DNA of 64,000 nucleotides from Microbacterium sp. 3J1 (GTDB lineage: Bacteria; Actinomycetota; Actinomycetes; Actinomycetales; Microbacteriaceae): assembly GCF_001049495.1 (NCBI RefSeq), contig NZ_CDWI01000008.1:62001-126000 (forward strand). Reading direction: 5' to 3'. Position 1 is the stretch's first letter. Every line of letters starts with the position of its first letter. This document shows positions 41,500 through 50,232 of this stretch, one piece after another. A program made the position numbers and the translations under genes. The notes beneath the pieces are model-generated. The model was not told the DNA's origin. It made no database searches and was given only the letters and a program-made list of their open reading frames with translations.

Positions 41500-42879
41500 T
41501 CAGTTGAAGTCGCCGCCGGGCGCCATGTCGTGGAAGCGCGAGTAGTGACCCTGGAAGGCGACGGTGATCGTCGCCGTCGGGCCGTTGCGGTGCTTGGCGA
41601 CGATGAGGTCGGCCTCGCCGGGACGCACGTCCTTGTCGTACACCGAGTCGCGGTGCAACAGGATCACCATGTCGGCGTCCTGCTCGATCGAGCCGGACTC
41701 ACGCAGGTCGCTGATGGCGGGCTTCTTGTCCTGACGCTGCTCAGGACCACGGTTCAGTTGCGACAGGGCGATGACCGGCACCTGCAGCTCCTTGGCGATG
41801 AGCTTCAGGCTTCGCGAGAACTCCGAGACCTCCTGCTGACGCGACTCGACGCGCTTGCCCGAGGTCATCAGCTGCAGGTAGTCGATGATGACCATCCGCA
41901 GCCCGGCCCGCTGCTTGAGGCGACGGCACTTGGCACGGATCTCGACCAGCGTCATGTTGGGGCTGTCGTCGATGTAGAGGGGCGCGTCGTTGATGCGGCC
42001 GCGGGTCGACGCGACAGTCGTCCAGTCGCGCGGGTCGAGCGTTCCCTTGCGCATGTTCTGCAGCGGGATCGCGCCCTCAGCGCTGAGCAGTCGCATCGCG
42101 ATCTCGCTCTTGCCCATCTCGAGCGAGAAGAAGATCGACGGGTAGTCGTGACCGATCGAGGCCGCGCGGGCGAAGTCGAGGGCGAGCGTCGACTTACCCA
42201 TCGCAGGACGCGCCGCGACGACGATCATCTGACCGCCGTGCAGGCCGTTCGTGAGTTCGTCGAGCTCCCTGAACCCCGTCGGGATGCCGGTCATCGAGCC
42301 GTCGCGACCGTTGGCCGCCTCGATCTCCTCGATCGCAGCATCGACCGCTGTCGTCAGCGGGACGTAGTCTTCGGCGGTCTCGGTGCCCGTCACCGAGTAG
42401 ATCTCGGCCTGGGCGTTGTTGACGATGTCGGTCGCATCGCCCTGCCCGTCGTAGCCGAGCTGCACGATGCGCGTGCCTGCGTCGACGAGGCGGCGGAGGA
42501 TCGCCCGCTCCGACACGATGCCCGCGTAGTAGCCGGCGTTCGCCGCCGTCGGGACGATGGAGGTGAGCGTGTGGAGGTAGTCGGCACCACCCGCGCGGCT
42601 GAGCTCTCCGGTCTTGATGAGCTCGTCGGTGACCGCGACGACGTCCGTCGGCTCGCCGTGCGAGTACAGCGACAGGATCGCCTCGAAGATGAGCTCGTGC
42701 TTGGGGATGTAGAAGTCCGCGCCCTTGAGGGTCTCGATCACATCGGCGACGGCATCCTTCGACAGGAGCATTCCACCCAGCGCGCTCTGCTCCGCGAGGA
42801 GGTCGTGCGGCGGTGTGCGCTCGGGCTTGCGCTGCGGCTGCCCTCCGAGGCGCTCCTCTGAGATGTCGGCGATCGACAC
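41500..42879 (-). CDS. dnaB: Replicative DNA helicase DnaB
   Basis: 459 residues, full length and without an intein. The N-terminal primase-interacting domain (about 20-125: RTPPHDLLAEQSALGGMLLSKDAV) is followed by the RecA-like motor with Walker A ARPAMGKSTLALD, FFSLEMGKSEIAMRLLSAE, Walker B MVIIDYLQLM, and the late motif KHRNGPTATI. It is the ring helicase that unwinds DNA at the replication fork. In many actinobacteria it directly follows rplI; here two secreted-protein genes lie between them on the other strand. Its upstream region contains several DnaA-box-like 9-mers. Confidence 0.97.
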   Translation of the reverse strand: MSIADISEERLGGQPQRKPERTPPHDLLAEQSALGGMLLSKDAVADVIETLKGADFYIPKHELIFEAILSLYSHGEPTDVVAVTDELIKTGELSRAGGADYLHTLTSIVPTAANAGYYAGIVSERAILRRLVDAGTRIVQLGYDGQGDATDIVNNAQAEIYSVTGTETAEDYVPLTTAVDAAIEEIEAANGRDGSMTGIPTGFRELDELTNGLHGGQMIVVAARPAMGKSTLALDFARAASIGHDYPSIFFSLEMGKSEIAMRLLSAEGAIPLQNMRKGTLDPRDWTTVASTRGRINDAPLYIDDSPNMTLVEIRAKCRRLKQRAGLRMVIIDYLQLMTSGKRVESRQQEVSEFSRSLKLIAKELQVPVIALSQLNRGPEQRQDKKPAISDLRESGSIEQDADMVILLHRDSVYDKDVRPGEADLIVAKHRNGPTATITVAFQGHYSRFHDMAPGGDFN

Positions 42880-43415
42880 TGTCTTCCCTTCGATGCGACG
42901 AGCTGGATGGATGCGCTGCGGTGTCTCGCTGCGCCAGGGCGGCTACTGGATACCGCCTGATCAGCGAAACAGCAGCCACCGACATCGGGTCGCTCGACCA
43001 CGCTACGAGCGCGGTTTTCCCGTCGCAACAGAGCCTGTGGATAACCGTGTGGAAAGCGTGCGAACAAGTCCGGAGTGTCTGTGCAGAACGCATGTGGATA
43101 ACCCGGTGGAGTACCTCATTCCGCTCGATGCTAATCGACTCCCATCTGGGCTTTTCCGTTTCCCCAGCCTGTGGATGAAAACGCGCTTCAACTGCGCATT
43201 GAAGGTTTGGTTAACCGAGTTAGACATGTGTAGAACCTGGGGAAAGTCAAGCTCGGATTTCACCGGGCGCGTCACACGACGACACGCCGCGAATCTGGCG
43301 GATCCGCGGCCGGATTTTCGTCAAGGGGTATGGACAACGCGATATGCCGGGAGTATGGTCCACCTCATCGACGCAAGTGCGTCGGAACGATCGTCTCTCG
43401 GGGGAGGGAAAGTCG
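42880..43415. other. Noncoding region between dnaB and secreted repeat protein genes
   Basis: 536 bases with no convincing gene. It holds the promoters of dnaB (minus) and of the secreted protein gene (plus, with GGGGGAGGG just before its ATG), and it is more A/T-rich than its surroundings between about 43000 and 43260. The DnaA-box-like cluster is described separately. The restriction to one A/T-richer patch and the box orientation suggest a regulated dnaB promoter or a DnaA-binding site rather than ordinary spacer. Confidence 0.7.
43036..43178 (-). promoter_or_regulatory. Cluster of DnaA-box-like 9-mers upstream of dnaB
   Basis: Read on the plus strand: TGTGGATAA at 43036-43044 and 43093-43101 (both exact complements of TTATCCACA), TGTGGAAAG at 43048-43056 and TGTGGATGA at 43170-43178 (one or two changes). 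A further TATGGACAA is at 43329-43337. All are in the same orientation. Spacing is irregular (12, 45 and 77 bases). Confidence 0.6.
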
Positions 43416-44498
43416 ATGAGCGCTCAAGCCACCCGGCGCGGCATACCGGCCGTCGCCCTCTGGGGTGGGTTGGGCACGCTCGCCTGGGCGGCCCTCACCG
43501 TGCTGACCGGCGGCTCCTCCGCACACGCGGACGACGGCGACTCCTCGCTCCTCGACGGCGTCGGCTCGCTCGTGAGCCAGACCGTTTCCACAGTCGGCGA
43601 CACGGTCACCGCAGTCACGCAACCCGTCGTGAACGAGGTCGTCGCACCCGTCGTCACCGAGGTCGTCGCACCCGTGGTCACCGAGGTCGTCGCACCCGTG
43701 GTCACGCACGTGGCCGCACCCGTGCAGCAGGCGGCTCCCGTGGTCATCGAGACGGTCTCCGAGACGGTGACGCAGGTCCCCGTGGTCGGCCAGCCGGCCG
43801 CTCCGGTCGTCGAGACGGTCGTGGAGACAACCGCCGACGCCGTCGCAGAGACGACCGAGTCGGTGACGGCCCCCGTAGCAGCTCTGCTCCAAGACTCGCC
43901 GGCGTCTCAGGTCGTCGGGCCCGTGACGGATGCCGCGGCATCGCTGCCCATCCTGGGTGCGCTTCTCGACCGACTCGGAGTCTTCACCCTGGTGGAGGAT
44001 CTCGCGGGCGTCGTCGACGAAGCGACCTCGACCGTCGGCGGCGTGGTCGACGAGGCCGTCGACGAGGTCGTCGAGATCATCGATCCGCCTGACGCAGTGG
44101 TACTCGACCCCGTCACGGCGGCTCCTGCAGACAGGCCAGGAATCCTCTCCGCGGTCTCTGCCGCCGCACCGTCCCGGGCTACCGATCTGCGCTCTGCAGG
44201 CACGTCCCGCGCCCTTCTCACCGACTCCCGCACCGCACTCCAGCCGGTAGCCGTCCCCGCTGCATCGACCTCGAGTGCACCCGCGTCCGACGAGGAAGGG
44301 ACTCCGGTTCCGGTGCCCGTCGGCTCCCCCGTCCCGCTGTCCGGCACGTCCGGTTCCGGCGGAGCATCCGCTCTCTCCCACGCCCGCCTCGGCGACGTGG
44401 ATCTCCCCGTGCTCCCCGCTGTGGAGCGCACCCCCGGCGCACCCGACGACGTCCTGCCGACGTCGCTGGTCGCCGACACCGACGTCTCTCCTGACTGA
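43416..44498 (+). CDS. Secreted low-complexity protein with EVVAPVVT repeats
   Basis: 360 residues from the ATG at 43416, chosen for the GGGGGAGGG ribosome site eight bases upstream. The signal peptide (RR in the N region, helix PAVALWGGLGTLAWAALTVL, cleavage after SAHA at residue 38) is followed by DDGDSSLLDGVGSL, then a Val/Thr/Pro-rich region with three EVVAPVVT copies and a degenerate fourth, a region rich in VV and EE dyads, and a Ser/Pro/Gly-rich C terminus. No membrane anchor or LPxTG is present, so it is released or wall-associated. I do not recognise a family; the next gene is similar just after its signal peptide, and the two may act together at the cell surface. Confidence 0.82.
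   Translation: MSAQATRRGIPAVALWGGLGTLAWAALTVLTGGSSAHADDGDSSLLDGVGSLVSQTVSTVGDTVTAVTQPVVNEVVAPVVTEVVAPVVTEVVAPVVTHVAAPVQQAAPVVIETVSETVTQVPVVGQPAAPVVETVVETTADAVAETTESVTAPVAALLQDSPASQVVGPVTDAAASLPILGALLDRLGVFTLVEDLAGVVDEATSTVGGVVDEAVDEVVEIIDPPDAVVLDPVTAAPADRPGILSAVSAAAPSRATDLRSAGTSRALLTDSRTALQPVAVPAASTSSAPASDEEGTPVPVPVGSPVPLSGTSGSGGASALSHARLGDVDLPVLPAVERTPGAPDDVLPTSLVADTDVSPD
43635..43724 (+). repeat. 24-base tandem repeat in coding sequence
   Basis: Three near-identical 24-base units at 43635, 43659 and 43683 (each encoding EVVAPVVT) and a partial fourth at 43707-43724 (HVAAPV). Units differ by single bases, so copy number could change by slippage or recombination without breaking the frame. 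Confidence 0.85.
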
Positions 44499-44605
44499 CG
44501 GGTTGTCGCGTCGTCCCTTCGAGGACGACAGATGCCGTGCTGCGCGCGCACACATTCCGCACGCACCCATCCAGACACACCCAGAACAGTCAGGAGAAGG
44601 TCATC

Positions 44606-46829
44606 ATGCGTACCTATCTGAAGCGGGCCCTGTGGGGCACGCTCATCGCCGGCGGGGTCACCCTGTTCGGCGCGACAGCGGCCAATGCGGCCGAGACCTC
44701 GGGAGACGACAGTCTTCTCTCGGGAACCCAGGCGGAGGCACCGATCTCCGTACCCGTCACGATCGCGGGCAACGCGATCTCACTGCTCGGAGACTCCTCC
44801 GCGCAGCCGGCACCCGCCCCTGCTCCGGCACCGGCGCCTGCTCCGGCACCCGCACCCGCACCCGCACCCGTCACCAGCGGTGACTCCGGCACAGCATCCG
44901 GCACCCAGGCTGTGGTGGACGTCACGCTTCCCGTGACCATCAGCGGCAACGCGATCAGCGTCACCGAGGACTCGTCGAACGAGGCAGCGGCCGCGCCGGC
45001 GGAGGCTCCCCAGGCCCCTGCACCGGCGGTCACGACCAGCGGCGTCGACGGACTGCTGTCCGGCACGCAAGGGATCGTGAGCGTCGACGTGCCGATCACC
45101 GTCACCGGCAACGCCATCTCCGTCCTCGGAGACAGCGATGCGGGCGGAACGGCCCCGGCCGCCCCGTCTACCGGTGCCCCCAGCACCGGTGCAGGGACGA
45201 GCGGTGACGACAGCACCCTCGGCGGCAGCCAGGTCACTGCACCCGTCACCGCCCCGGTGAACGCCACCGGCAACGCCATCTCCGTCCTCGGAGACAGCGA
45301 CGTCACGGGCGGAACGGCCCCGGCCGCCCCGTCGACCGGTGCCCCCAGCACCGGTGGTGCAACCAGCGGTGACGACGGTGTCGGCAGCGGCACCCAGGTG
45401 ACCGCACCCATCACCGCACCGGTGAATCTCGGTGGCAACGCCATCTCCGTCCTCGGAGACAGCGACGTCACCGGCGGCACGGCCCCGGCCGCCCCGACCA
45501 CCGGTGCCCCCAGCACCGGTGCAGGGACGAGCGGTGACGACGGTATCGGCAGCGGCACCCAGGTGACCGCACCCATCACCGCCCCGGTCGCTGTCGGCGG
45601 AAACGCCATCTCCGTCCTCGGAGACAGCGACGTCGCAGGCGGCGCGGCCCCTGCCGCCCCGAGCACCGGTGCCCCCAGCACCGGTGGTGCGACGAGCGGC
45701 GAGCGGCGGTGTCGGCAGCGGCACTCAGGTCACTGCACCCGTCACCGCCCCGGTCGCCGTCGGCGGCAACGCGATCTCCGTCCTCGGAGACAGCGACGTC
45801 ACGAACGGAACGGCCCCTGCCGCACCGTCGACCGGTGCCCCCAGCACCGGTGGTGCGACGAGCGGCGACGACGGTGTCGGCAGCGGCACCCAGGTGACCG
45901 CACCCGTCACCGCCCCGGTCACTGTCGGCGGAAACGCCATCTCCGTCCTCGGAGACAGCGACGTCACCGGCGGCGCGGCGCCTGCCGCCGGCTCCCCCAG
46001 CACCGGTGCCCCCAGCACCGGTGCGGGAACGAGCGGTGACGACAGCACCCTCGGCGGCACCCAGGTGACCGCACCCGTCACCGCCCCGGTCGCAGTCGGT
46101 GGCAACGCGATCTCCGTCCTCGGAGACAGCGACGTCACCGGTGGCACGGCCCCGGCCACGCCCACGACCGGTGCCCCCAGCACCGGTGCAGGGACGAGCG
46201 GTGACGACAGCACCCTCGGCGGCAGCCAGGTCACTGCACCCGTCACCGCTCCGGTCACCGTCGGTGGCAACGCGATCTCCGTCCTCGGAGACAGCGACGT
46301 CACCGGCGGCACGGCCCCGGCCGCCGGCGCCCCCAGCACCGGTGCCCCCAGCACCGGTGGGATGACGAGCGGTGACGACGGCATCCTCGGCGGCGCCCAG
46401 GTGACCGCTCCCGTGACCCTGCCGATCACGATCGGTGGCAACGCCATCTCCGTGGTCGGTGAGAGCACGGTGACGGGCCCGGGAACCACCCCCGGAACGG
46501 ACCCCGGCACGGACCCCGGAACCGACCCCGGAACCGACCCCGGCACCGACCCCGGCACCGACCCCGGAACGAACCCCGGCACGGACCCCGGCACCGACCC
46601 CGGAACCGACCCAGGAACGAACCCCAGCACTGAGCCCGGCAACGGCACCGCCACCACCCTCGGTGGAGCCTCCAGTGCGATCGCGAGCGGCGGAGCTGTG
46701 ACTGCTACCGCCGCGACCGAGGGACTCGCCGCCACCGGCGGCTCGTTCCCGACCGCACTCGGAGCTCTTGCAGCCGTCCTTCTCCTTCTCGGAGCCGGGA
46801 TGCTGCGTCGCCGACACGTGACGGCCTAG
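44606..46829 (+). CDS. Chaplin-like cell-wall repeat protein with LAxTG sorting signal; internal frameshift
   Basis: The ATG at 44606 (site AGGAGAAGG) starts a signal peptide cleaved after ATAANA (residue 28). Eleven repeats follow, each centred on (A/T)PV-x-x-GGNAISVLGDS and spaced about 55 residues; the early ones contain an AP-rich stretch. The repeat resembles the chaplin core (PVNVCGNTVSVIG) without its two Cys. A (PGTD)n spacer and the C-terminal signal LAATG, a hydrophobic helix and RRR tail fit a class E sortase substrate. The frame breaks at 45701-45708: GGCGAGCGGCGGT replaces GGCGACGACGGT of other copies (one extra base). As written the first frame stops at 46039 (477 residues, no anchor), while the second frame runs intact to 46829. 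Confidence 0.82.
45085..46470 (+). repeat. 165-base tandem repeat array within the chaplin-like gene
   Basis: Nine consecutive copies of a roughly 165-base unit, each containing a near-identical GGCAACGCSATCTCCGTCCT core and a GACAGCGACGTC segment. High identity between units explains how a single-base slip or a misassembly could arise here, and short reads could not resolve unit number. Confidence 0.85.
46478..46640 (+). repeat. PGTD-coding 12-base tandem repeat
   Basis: About thirteen 12-base units encoding P-G-T-D (with two PGTN variants and a final PSTE) form the stalk between the repeat domain and the wall-sorting signal of the chaplin-like protein. Confidence 0.85.
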
Positions 46830-46952
46830 CCGCCAGATCCCGGCGGCGCCTCCATCCTCGGGGGAGGAGATGTGGCGCCGTCGGTGTGCGGATCCCCTGA
46901 CGGCGGGAGGGGAACCCCTTCCCTTCCCGCCGTCCGCGATGCCGCGCAGTTC

Positions 46953-46987
46953 GCGGATGCCCCGTGTCCCCAGCACGGGGCATCCGC
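46953..46987 (+). terminator. Hairpin terminator after the chaplin-like gene
   Basis: Perfect 14-base arms GCGGATGCCCCGTG (46953-46966) and its complement (46974-46987) around the loop TCCCCAG. It lies 123 bases after the stop at 46829 and ahead of the converging rplI gene. Confidence 0.7.
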
Positions 46988-47040
46988 CATGCCTCGTTTC
47001 CTGTCATACGGCCGCAGGTCGACGTGCATCCCCGATACGC

Positions 47041-47076
47041 CGAACGCCCCCTACCTCGAGAGGTAGGGGGCGTTCG
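47041..47076. terminator. Perfect 36-base palindrome, terminator of the ribosomal protein operon
   Basis: The whole stretch is self-complementary around CTCGAG, with outer arms beginning CGAACGCCCCCTACCT. It follows the rplI stop (47113, minus strand) by 36 bases and would form a very stable hairpin on transcripts from either direction, separating the rpsF-rplI operon from the chaplin-like gene. Confidence 0.85.
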
Positions 47077-47112
47077 CACCTCGACGGGCTCAGTGGCCCA
47101 TCGACGAAATCG

Positions 47113-47565
47113 TCACTTGGCGGCGACGACCTGCAGGGTGATGACAGCGGTCACGTCGTCGTGCAGACGAACAGTGGCCTCGTGCTCACCGACGACCTTG
47201 ATGGCCGATCCGATGTGCACCTTGCGCTTGTCGATCGAACCGAGACCCGCAGCTGCGACAGCATCCGCGATGTGCTCGGTTTTGACCGAACCGAAGAGGC
47301 GACCCTCGTTGCCGGCCTTGACGGCGAGGCGAACCTTGGTGCTCTCGATGTTGTTCTTCAGGGTCACGGCCTCGTCGCGGTCGTGGATCGCGCGAGCCTG
47401 ACGAGCAGCCTGGATCGAAGCGACCTGCTTTTCGCCACCGCGGGTCCACGCCGTAGCGAAGCCCTGGGGGATGAGGTAGTTACGGGCGTACCCGTTCTTG
47501 ACCTCGACCACGTCGCCGGCGCTTCCGAGCCCTGCGACCTCGTTCGTGAGAATCAGCTTTGCCAT
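47113..47565 (-). CDS. rplI: Ribosomal protein bL9
   Basis: 150 residues, normal length. The N-terminal rRNA-binding domain reads [36 protein letters not shown], the bL9 signature, followed by the long connecting helix and the C-terminal domain ending VIVLQVVAAK-like. It is a structural protein of the large subunit. It is the last gene of the rpsF-ssb-rpsR-rplI operon, 11 bases after rpsR, and is followed by the strong palindromic terminator. Confidence 0.98.
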   Translation of the reverse strand: MAKLILTNEVAGLGSAGDVVEVKNGYARNYLIPQGFATAWTRGGEKQVASIQAARQARAIHDRDEAVTLKNNIESTKVRLAVKAGNEGRLFGSVKTEHIADAVAAAGLGSIDKRKVHIGSAIKVVGEHEATVRLHDDVTAVITLQVVAAK

Positions 47566-47576
47566 CTCAGTACCCC

Positions 47577-47831
47577 TTACCGGCCGGCGCCAGCGTAGGG
47601 CAGGAGCGCCATTTCGCGCGCGTTCTTGATCGCGGTCGCGATCAGACGCTGCTCCTGCACCGAGACACCGGTGATACGACGGGCACGGATCTTGCCGCGC
47701 TCCGAGACGAACTTGCGGAGGGTGGCGACGTCCTTGTAATCGATGACGCCAACCCGGATGGACTTCGCGGGAGCGGCGTTCTTCGCGCCCTTCCGCGGCT
47801 TGCGGCGGTCGCCGCTCGACTTTCCAGCCAT
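47577..47831 (-). CDS. rpsR: Ribosomal protein bS18
   Basis: 84 residues with the bS18 core [49 protein letters not shown]. It has no zinc-binding Cys in the N-terminal part ([19 protein letters not shown]), so it is the Cys-less form. It binds 16S rRNA next to bS6, which is encoded first in this operon. It lies 79 bases downstream of ssb. Confidence 0.98.
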   Translation of the reverse strand: MAGKSSGDRRKPRKGAKNAAPAKSIRVGVIDYKDVATLRKFVSERGKIRARRITGVSVQEQRLIATAIKNAREMALLPYAGAGR

Positions 47832-47910
47832 AGTTTTTCCTTAGTGATGAGACGGCCCTTCGGCGAGCTCACGGACCACGCGGGTCGAGCTCAGGGCCAT
47901 AGATCGTGAA

Positions 47911-48423
47911 TCAGAACGGGGTGTCGTCACCGAAGCTGCCCGGAGTGCTCCAGGCATCTGCGCTGGTCGACGAGCCGGGCGTGGACCACGGCTCCTCCGA
48001 CACCTGCTGCTGCTGTGCGGGGCGGGACTGTCCGCCACCGCCGCCGGCACCGCCGGTCGACGCCGCACGGGTGACCTGTGCGGTCGCGTACCGGAGCGAG
48101 GGGCCGATCTCGTCGACCTCCAGCTCGATCGCGGTGCGCTGGTTGCCCTCGCGGTCCTGGTAGGAGCGCTGACGCAGACGGCCCTGCGCCATGACGCGCA
48201 TACCCTTGGTCAGCGAACCTGCCACATGCTCGGCGAACTCCCGCCACACGGATGCACGGAGGAACAGCGCTTCGCCGTCCTTCCACTCATTCGCGGCGCG
48301 GTCGAAGTTCCGAGGCGTCGATGCGATGGTGAAGTTCGCCACCGGCAGCCCGTTCTGCGTGTACCGCAGTTCGGGGTCGGCCGTGAGGTTTCCCACCACG
48401 GTGATGACGGTCTCGCCAGCCAT
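47911..48423 (-). CDS. ssb: Single-stranded DNA-binding protein
   Basis: 170 residues. The OB fold (about 1-115) has the SSB features [31 protein letters not shown], and [20 protein letters not shown] Gly/Gln/Ser-rich linker leads to the acidic tip GDDTPF, which recruits repair and replication proteins. It works as a tetramer on single-stranded DNA. It is between rpsF (5-base gap) and rpsR, the standard bacterial order. Confidence 0.97.
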   Translation of the reverse strand: MAGETVITVVGNLTADPELRYTQNGLPVANFTIASTPRNFDRAANEWKDGEALFLRASVWREFAEHVAGSLTKGMRVMAQGRLRQRSYQDREGNQRTAIELEVDEIGPSLRYATAQVTRAASTGGAGGGGGQSRPAQQQQVSEEPWSTPGSSTSADAWSTPGSFGDDTPF

Positions 48424-48428
48424 GAGCC

Positions 48429-48797
48429 TTAGGCCTTCGCAGCCTTGGCGGCCTTGCGAGCAGCCTTCTCCTCGGAGCGCTTGGCCTCCGAAGCGACCAT
48501 CGCCTGAGCCTCTTCCGAGCGGAGGACCTTGGTGCGCATGATCTGCTCGTTCAGCTTCAGCTGACGGTCGAGCTCCTGCGTGGCCTCGCTGGTGGCGGTG
48601 AAGTTGACGACGGCGTAGATGCCCTCGTTCTTCTTCTGGATCTCGTACGCAAGACGGCGCTTGCCCCAGATGTCGACCTTGTCAATCGAGCCACCATCGT
48701 TGGTGATGACCTTCAGGAACTTGTCGAGCGTAGGTGCGACCTGGCGCTCGTCGATCTCGGGGGTCAGAATGACCATGAGTTCGTACTGGTGCGTCAC
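48429..48797 (-). CDS. rpsF: Ribosomal protein bS6
   Basis: 122 residues: [53 protein letters not shown] and [17 protein letters not shown] give the bS6 fold, followed by a Lys/Ala-rich tail typical of actinobacteria. It begins with GTG at 48797 behind a near-perfect AAGGAGGTGG site. It is the first gene of the operon and pairs with bS18 on the small subunit; the upstream leader has a strong hairpin that may be part of an S6:S18 feedback site. Confidence 0.98.
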   Translation of the reverse strand: MTHQYELMVILTPEIDERQVAPTLDKFLKVITNDGGSIDKVDIWGKRRLAYEIQKKNEGIYAVVNFTATSEATQELDRQLKLNEQIMRTKVLRSEEAQAMVASEAKRSEEKAARKAAKAAKA

Positions 48798-48823
48798 TTA
48801 CCCACCTCCTTCGGACTAGAACG

Positions 48824-48846
48824 GTTTCCGGGGCTTTCCCGGAAAC
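48824..48846 (-). promoter_or_regulatory. Hairpin in the rpsF leader, possible S6:S18 regulatory RNA
   Basis: Perfect 9-base arms (GTTTCCGGG at 48824-48832 and CCCGGAAAC at 48838-48846) with a 5-base loop, positioned 27 bases before the rpsF start on the minus strand. Leader hairpins that bind the bS6:bS18 pair and shut off the operon are known in many bacteria; whether this one has the required loop and bulge bases I could not confirm. Confidence 0.45.
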
Positions 48847-49021
48847 AGGAGGGTGTGTGAACGTGCCGGCCCATCGATGGGCACAGGGGCCCAGGGCAGA
48901 CAACCTTGACAGTCTAGCGGAGATTCCTTCGCGGTGTTCCCACGATCTCCCCCACGCTATTGGCATGCTGGTATTCGTGCGTGGCGAACGACGTCGTGCA
49001 CGCGACCGAAGGGGGAACGCC

Positions 49022-49720
49022 ATGCGCGTGAAGAAATGGGGGGTCGGACTCGTCCTGACCGCCGCCGTACTGCTCACCGGATGCACCGCAGCTGCCGAGG
49101 AGCCCGCTGACGAGAAGCCGGCCGCGACCGCCGAGGAGACCACGGCGCCCGAGTCCGACTGCCCCGAGCTGTCCGAGGGCGCGACCGTCGACGGCACGGC
49201 GCTCGGCACCTGCATCACCGAAGCGATGACGGACACCGCCGGCTACGCCGCCAAGACCAGCATCCTGGGCATGGACACGACCGCCCGGTACAACCCCGAG
49301 ACGAAGGCCGTCGAGACGATCACGCCGATGGGTTCGCTCATCGTCATCGGAGACGATGCCTGGGTGAAGTCCGCGACCAGCGAATGGCAGGTCGCCGACC
49401 CCAACTCGCCCGATCCGATCATCGCGTCCCTGAGCAGCGGTGCGGCGGCGGCGTCTCAGGCCGACCCCGCGACGGCGGCCGGTGCGCTCACGGGTGAGTT
49501 CACGGTGACCGGCATGGGTACGCGCCTCGGCCAGGACGTGTACGTCCTCACCGGCACGTCCGAGGCGCAGGGCGTCGCGGTCGATGTCACGTTCGAGGTC
49601 ACCTCCGACTACGTGGTCCTCGCGACCAGCGGCACCACCGAGGCAGCCGGCCAGTCCATCGAGACGTCGCTCGAGATCACCGAGTGGGACGTCGCGCAGG
49701 ACATCGTCGCCCCGATCTGA
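49022..49720 (+). CDS. Lipoprotein of unknown function (possible LppX/LprG-like fold)
   Basis: 232 residues from the ATG at 49022. A short signal peptide with lipobox LLTGC puts the lipidated Cys at residue 21, followed by a Glu/Ala/Thr-rich linker. The folded part (about 45-230) is made of predicted beta-strands such as TTARYNPETKAVETITPMGSL and FTVTGMGTRLGQDVYVLTGT and ends with SIETSLEITEWDVAQ; the strand pattern recalls actinobacterial lipid-carrier lipoproteins, but I see no diagnostic motif. It is divergent from rpsF (224-base gap) and stands alone before the intergenic repeats. Confidence 0.8.
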   Translation: MRVKKWGVGLVLTAAVLLTGCTAAAEEPADEKPAATAEETTAPESDCPELSEGATVDGTALGTCITEAMTDTAGYAAKTSILGMDTTARYNPETKAVETITPMGSLIVIGDDAWVKSATSEWQVADPNSPDPIIASLSSGAAAASQADPATAAGALTGEFTVTGMGTRLGQDVYVLTGTSEAQGVAVDVTFEVTSDYVVLATSGTTEAAGQSIETSLEITEWDVAQDIVAPI

Positions 49721-49785
49721 CGGACGACGTCGACCGTGCGGGCCGGGGCATCGCCTCGGCCCGCACTGCGTCCCGGGGCCGCCCG

Positions 49786-49877
49786 CACCCGGTTGGGAGG
49801 AGATCTCCCCCTGGGGCGGAGGTTTCGTCACCAGAAGTCCGCCCCACGCGTGGTTCTCCGCCCGACGCGGTGATGGC
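49786..49877 (+). repeat. Structured intergenic repeat, copy 1
   Basis: Contains the inner pair GGGGCGGA (49813-49820) and TCCGCCCC (49838-49845) and the right outer arm TTCTCCGCCCGAC (49854-49866); the left outer arm is degraded (TTGGGAGGAGA). It shares most of its central 70 bases with copy 2. Confidence 0.85.
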
Positions 49878-50026
49878 GGTGGTGGTAGGGGGCACGGGCG
49901 CACGGCGGTAGGGCGGCGGTGGGGCGGCACGGCGGCAGGGGCGCACGGATCCGCAGTACGTCGGGCACGCGTCGGAGTCCTGAAAGTCTGGGCGCCGGGA
50001 TCCTTCCTTGCGCACCCGCATCCTCC

Positions 50027-50120
50027 CGCACCCTGTCGGGCGGAGATCTCCCCCTCGGGCGGAGGTTTCCTCACGAAAAGTCCGCCCCACGCGTGGTTCT
50101 CCGCCCGACGCTGTGATGGC
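50027..50120 (+). repeat. Structured intergenic repeat, copy 2 (best preserved)
   Basis: Outer arms GTCGGGCGGAGA (50035-50046) and TCTCCGCCCGAC (50098-50109) are perfect complements; inner arms GGGCGGA (50057-50063) and TCCGCCC (50081-50087) form a second stem, giving a nested two-stem fold of about 75 bases. Confidence 0.87.
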
Positions 50121-50232
50121 GCTGAGGGACCGAGGCGCGGGGGCGGAGCAGGAGTATGTCCGGACGCGTCTGGGGACTTCAGAAAGTCTGGGCCCCGGCA
50201 TCCTTCCTTTCGCACCCGCATCCCGTCCGCCC

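Noticed and set aside
43036..43337. Chromosomal replication origin
   Set aside because: DnaA-box-like sites exist, but dnaA, dnaN, recF and a clear unwinding element are not in the window, so only a DnaA-box cluster is reported.
45085..46470. Regularly spaced repeats that could be taken for a CRISPR array
   Set aside because: The unit is about 165 bases, fully translated, and the spacers are also repeated; no cas genes are present.
45576..46976. Long minus-strand open frames opposite the chaplin-like gene
   Set aside because: They are Gly/Arg-rich mirror frames of the tandem repeats; the plus-strand frame has the signal peptide, ribosome site and sorting signal.
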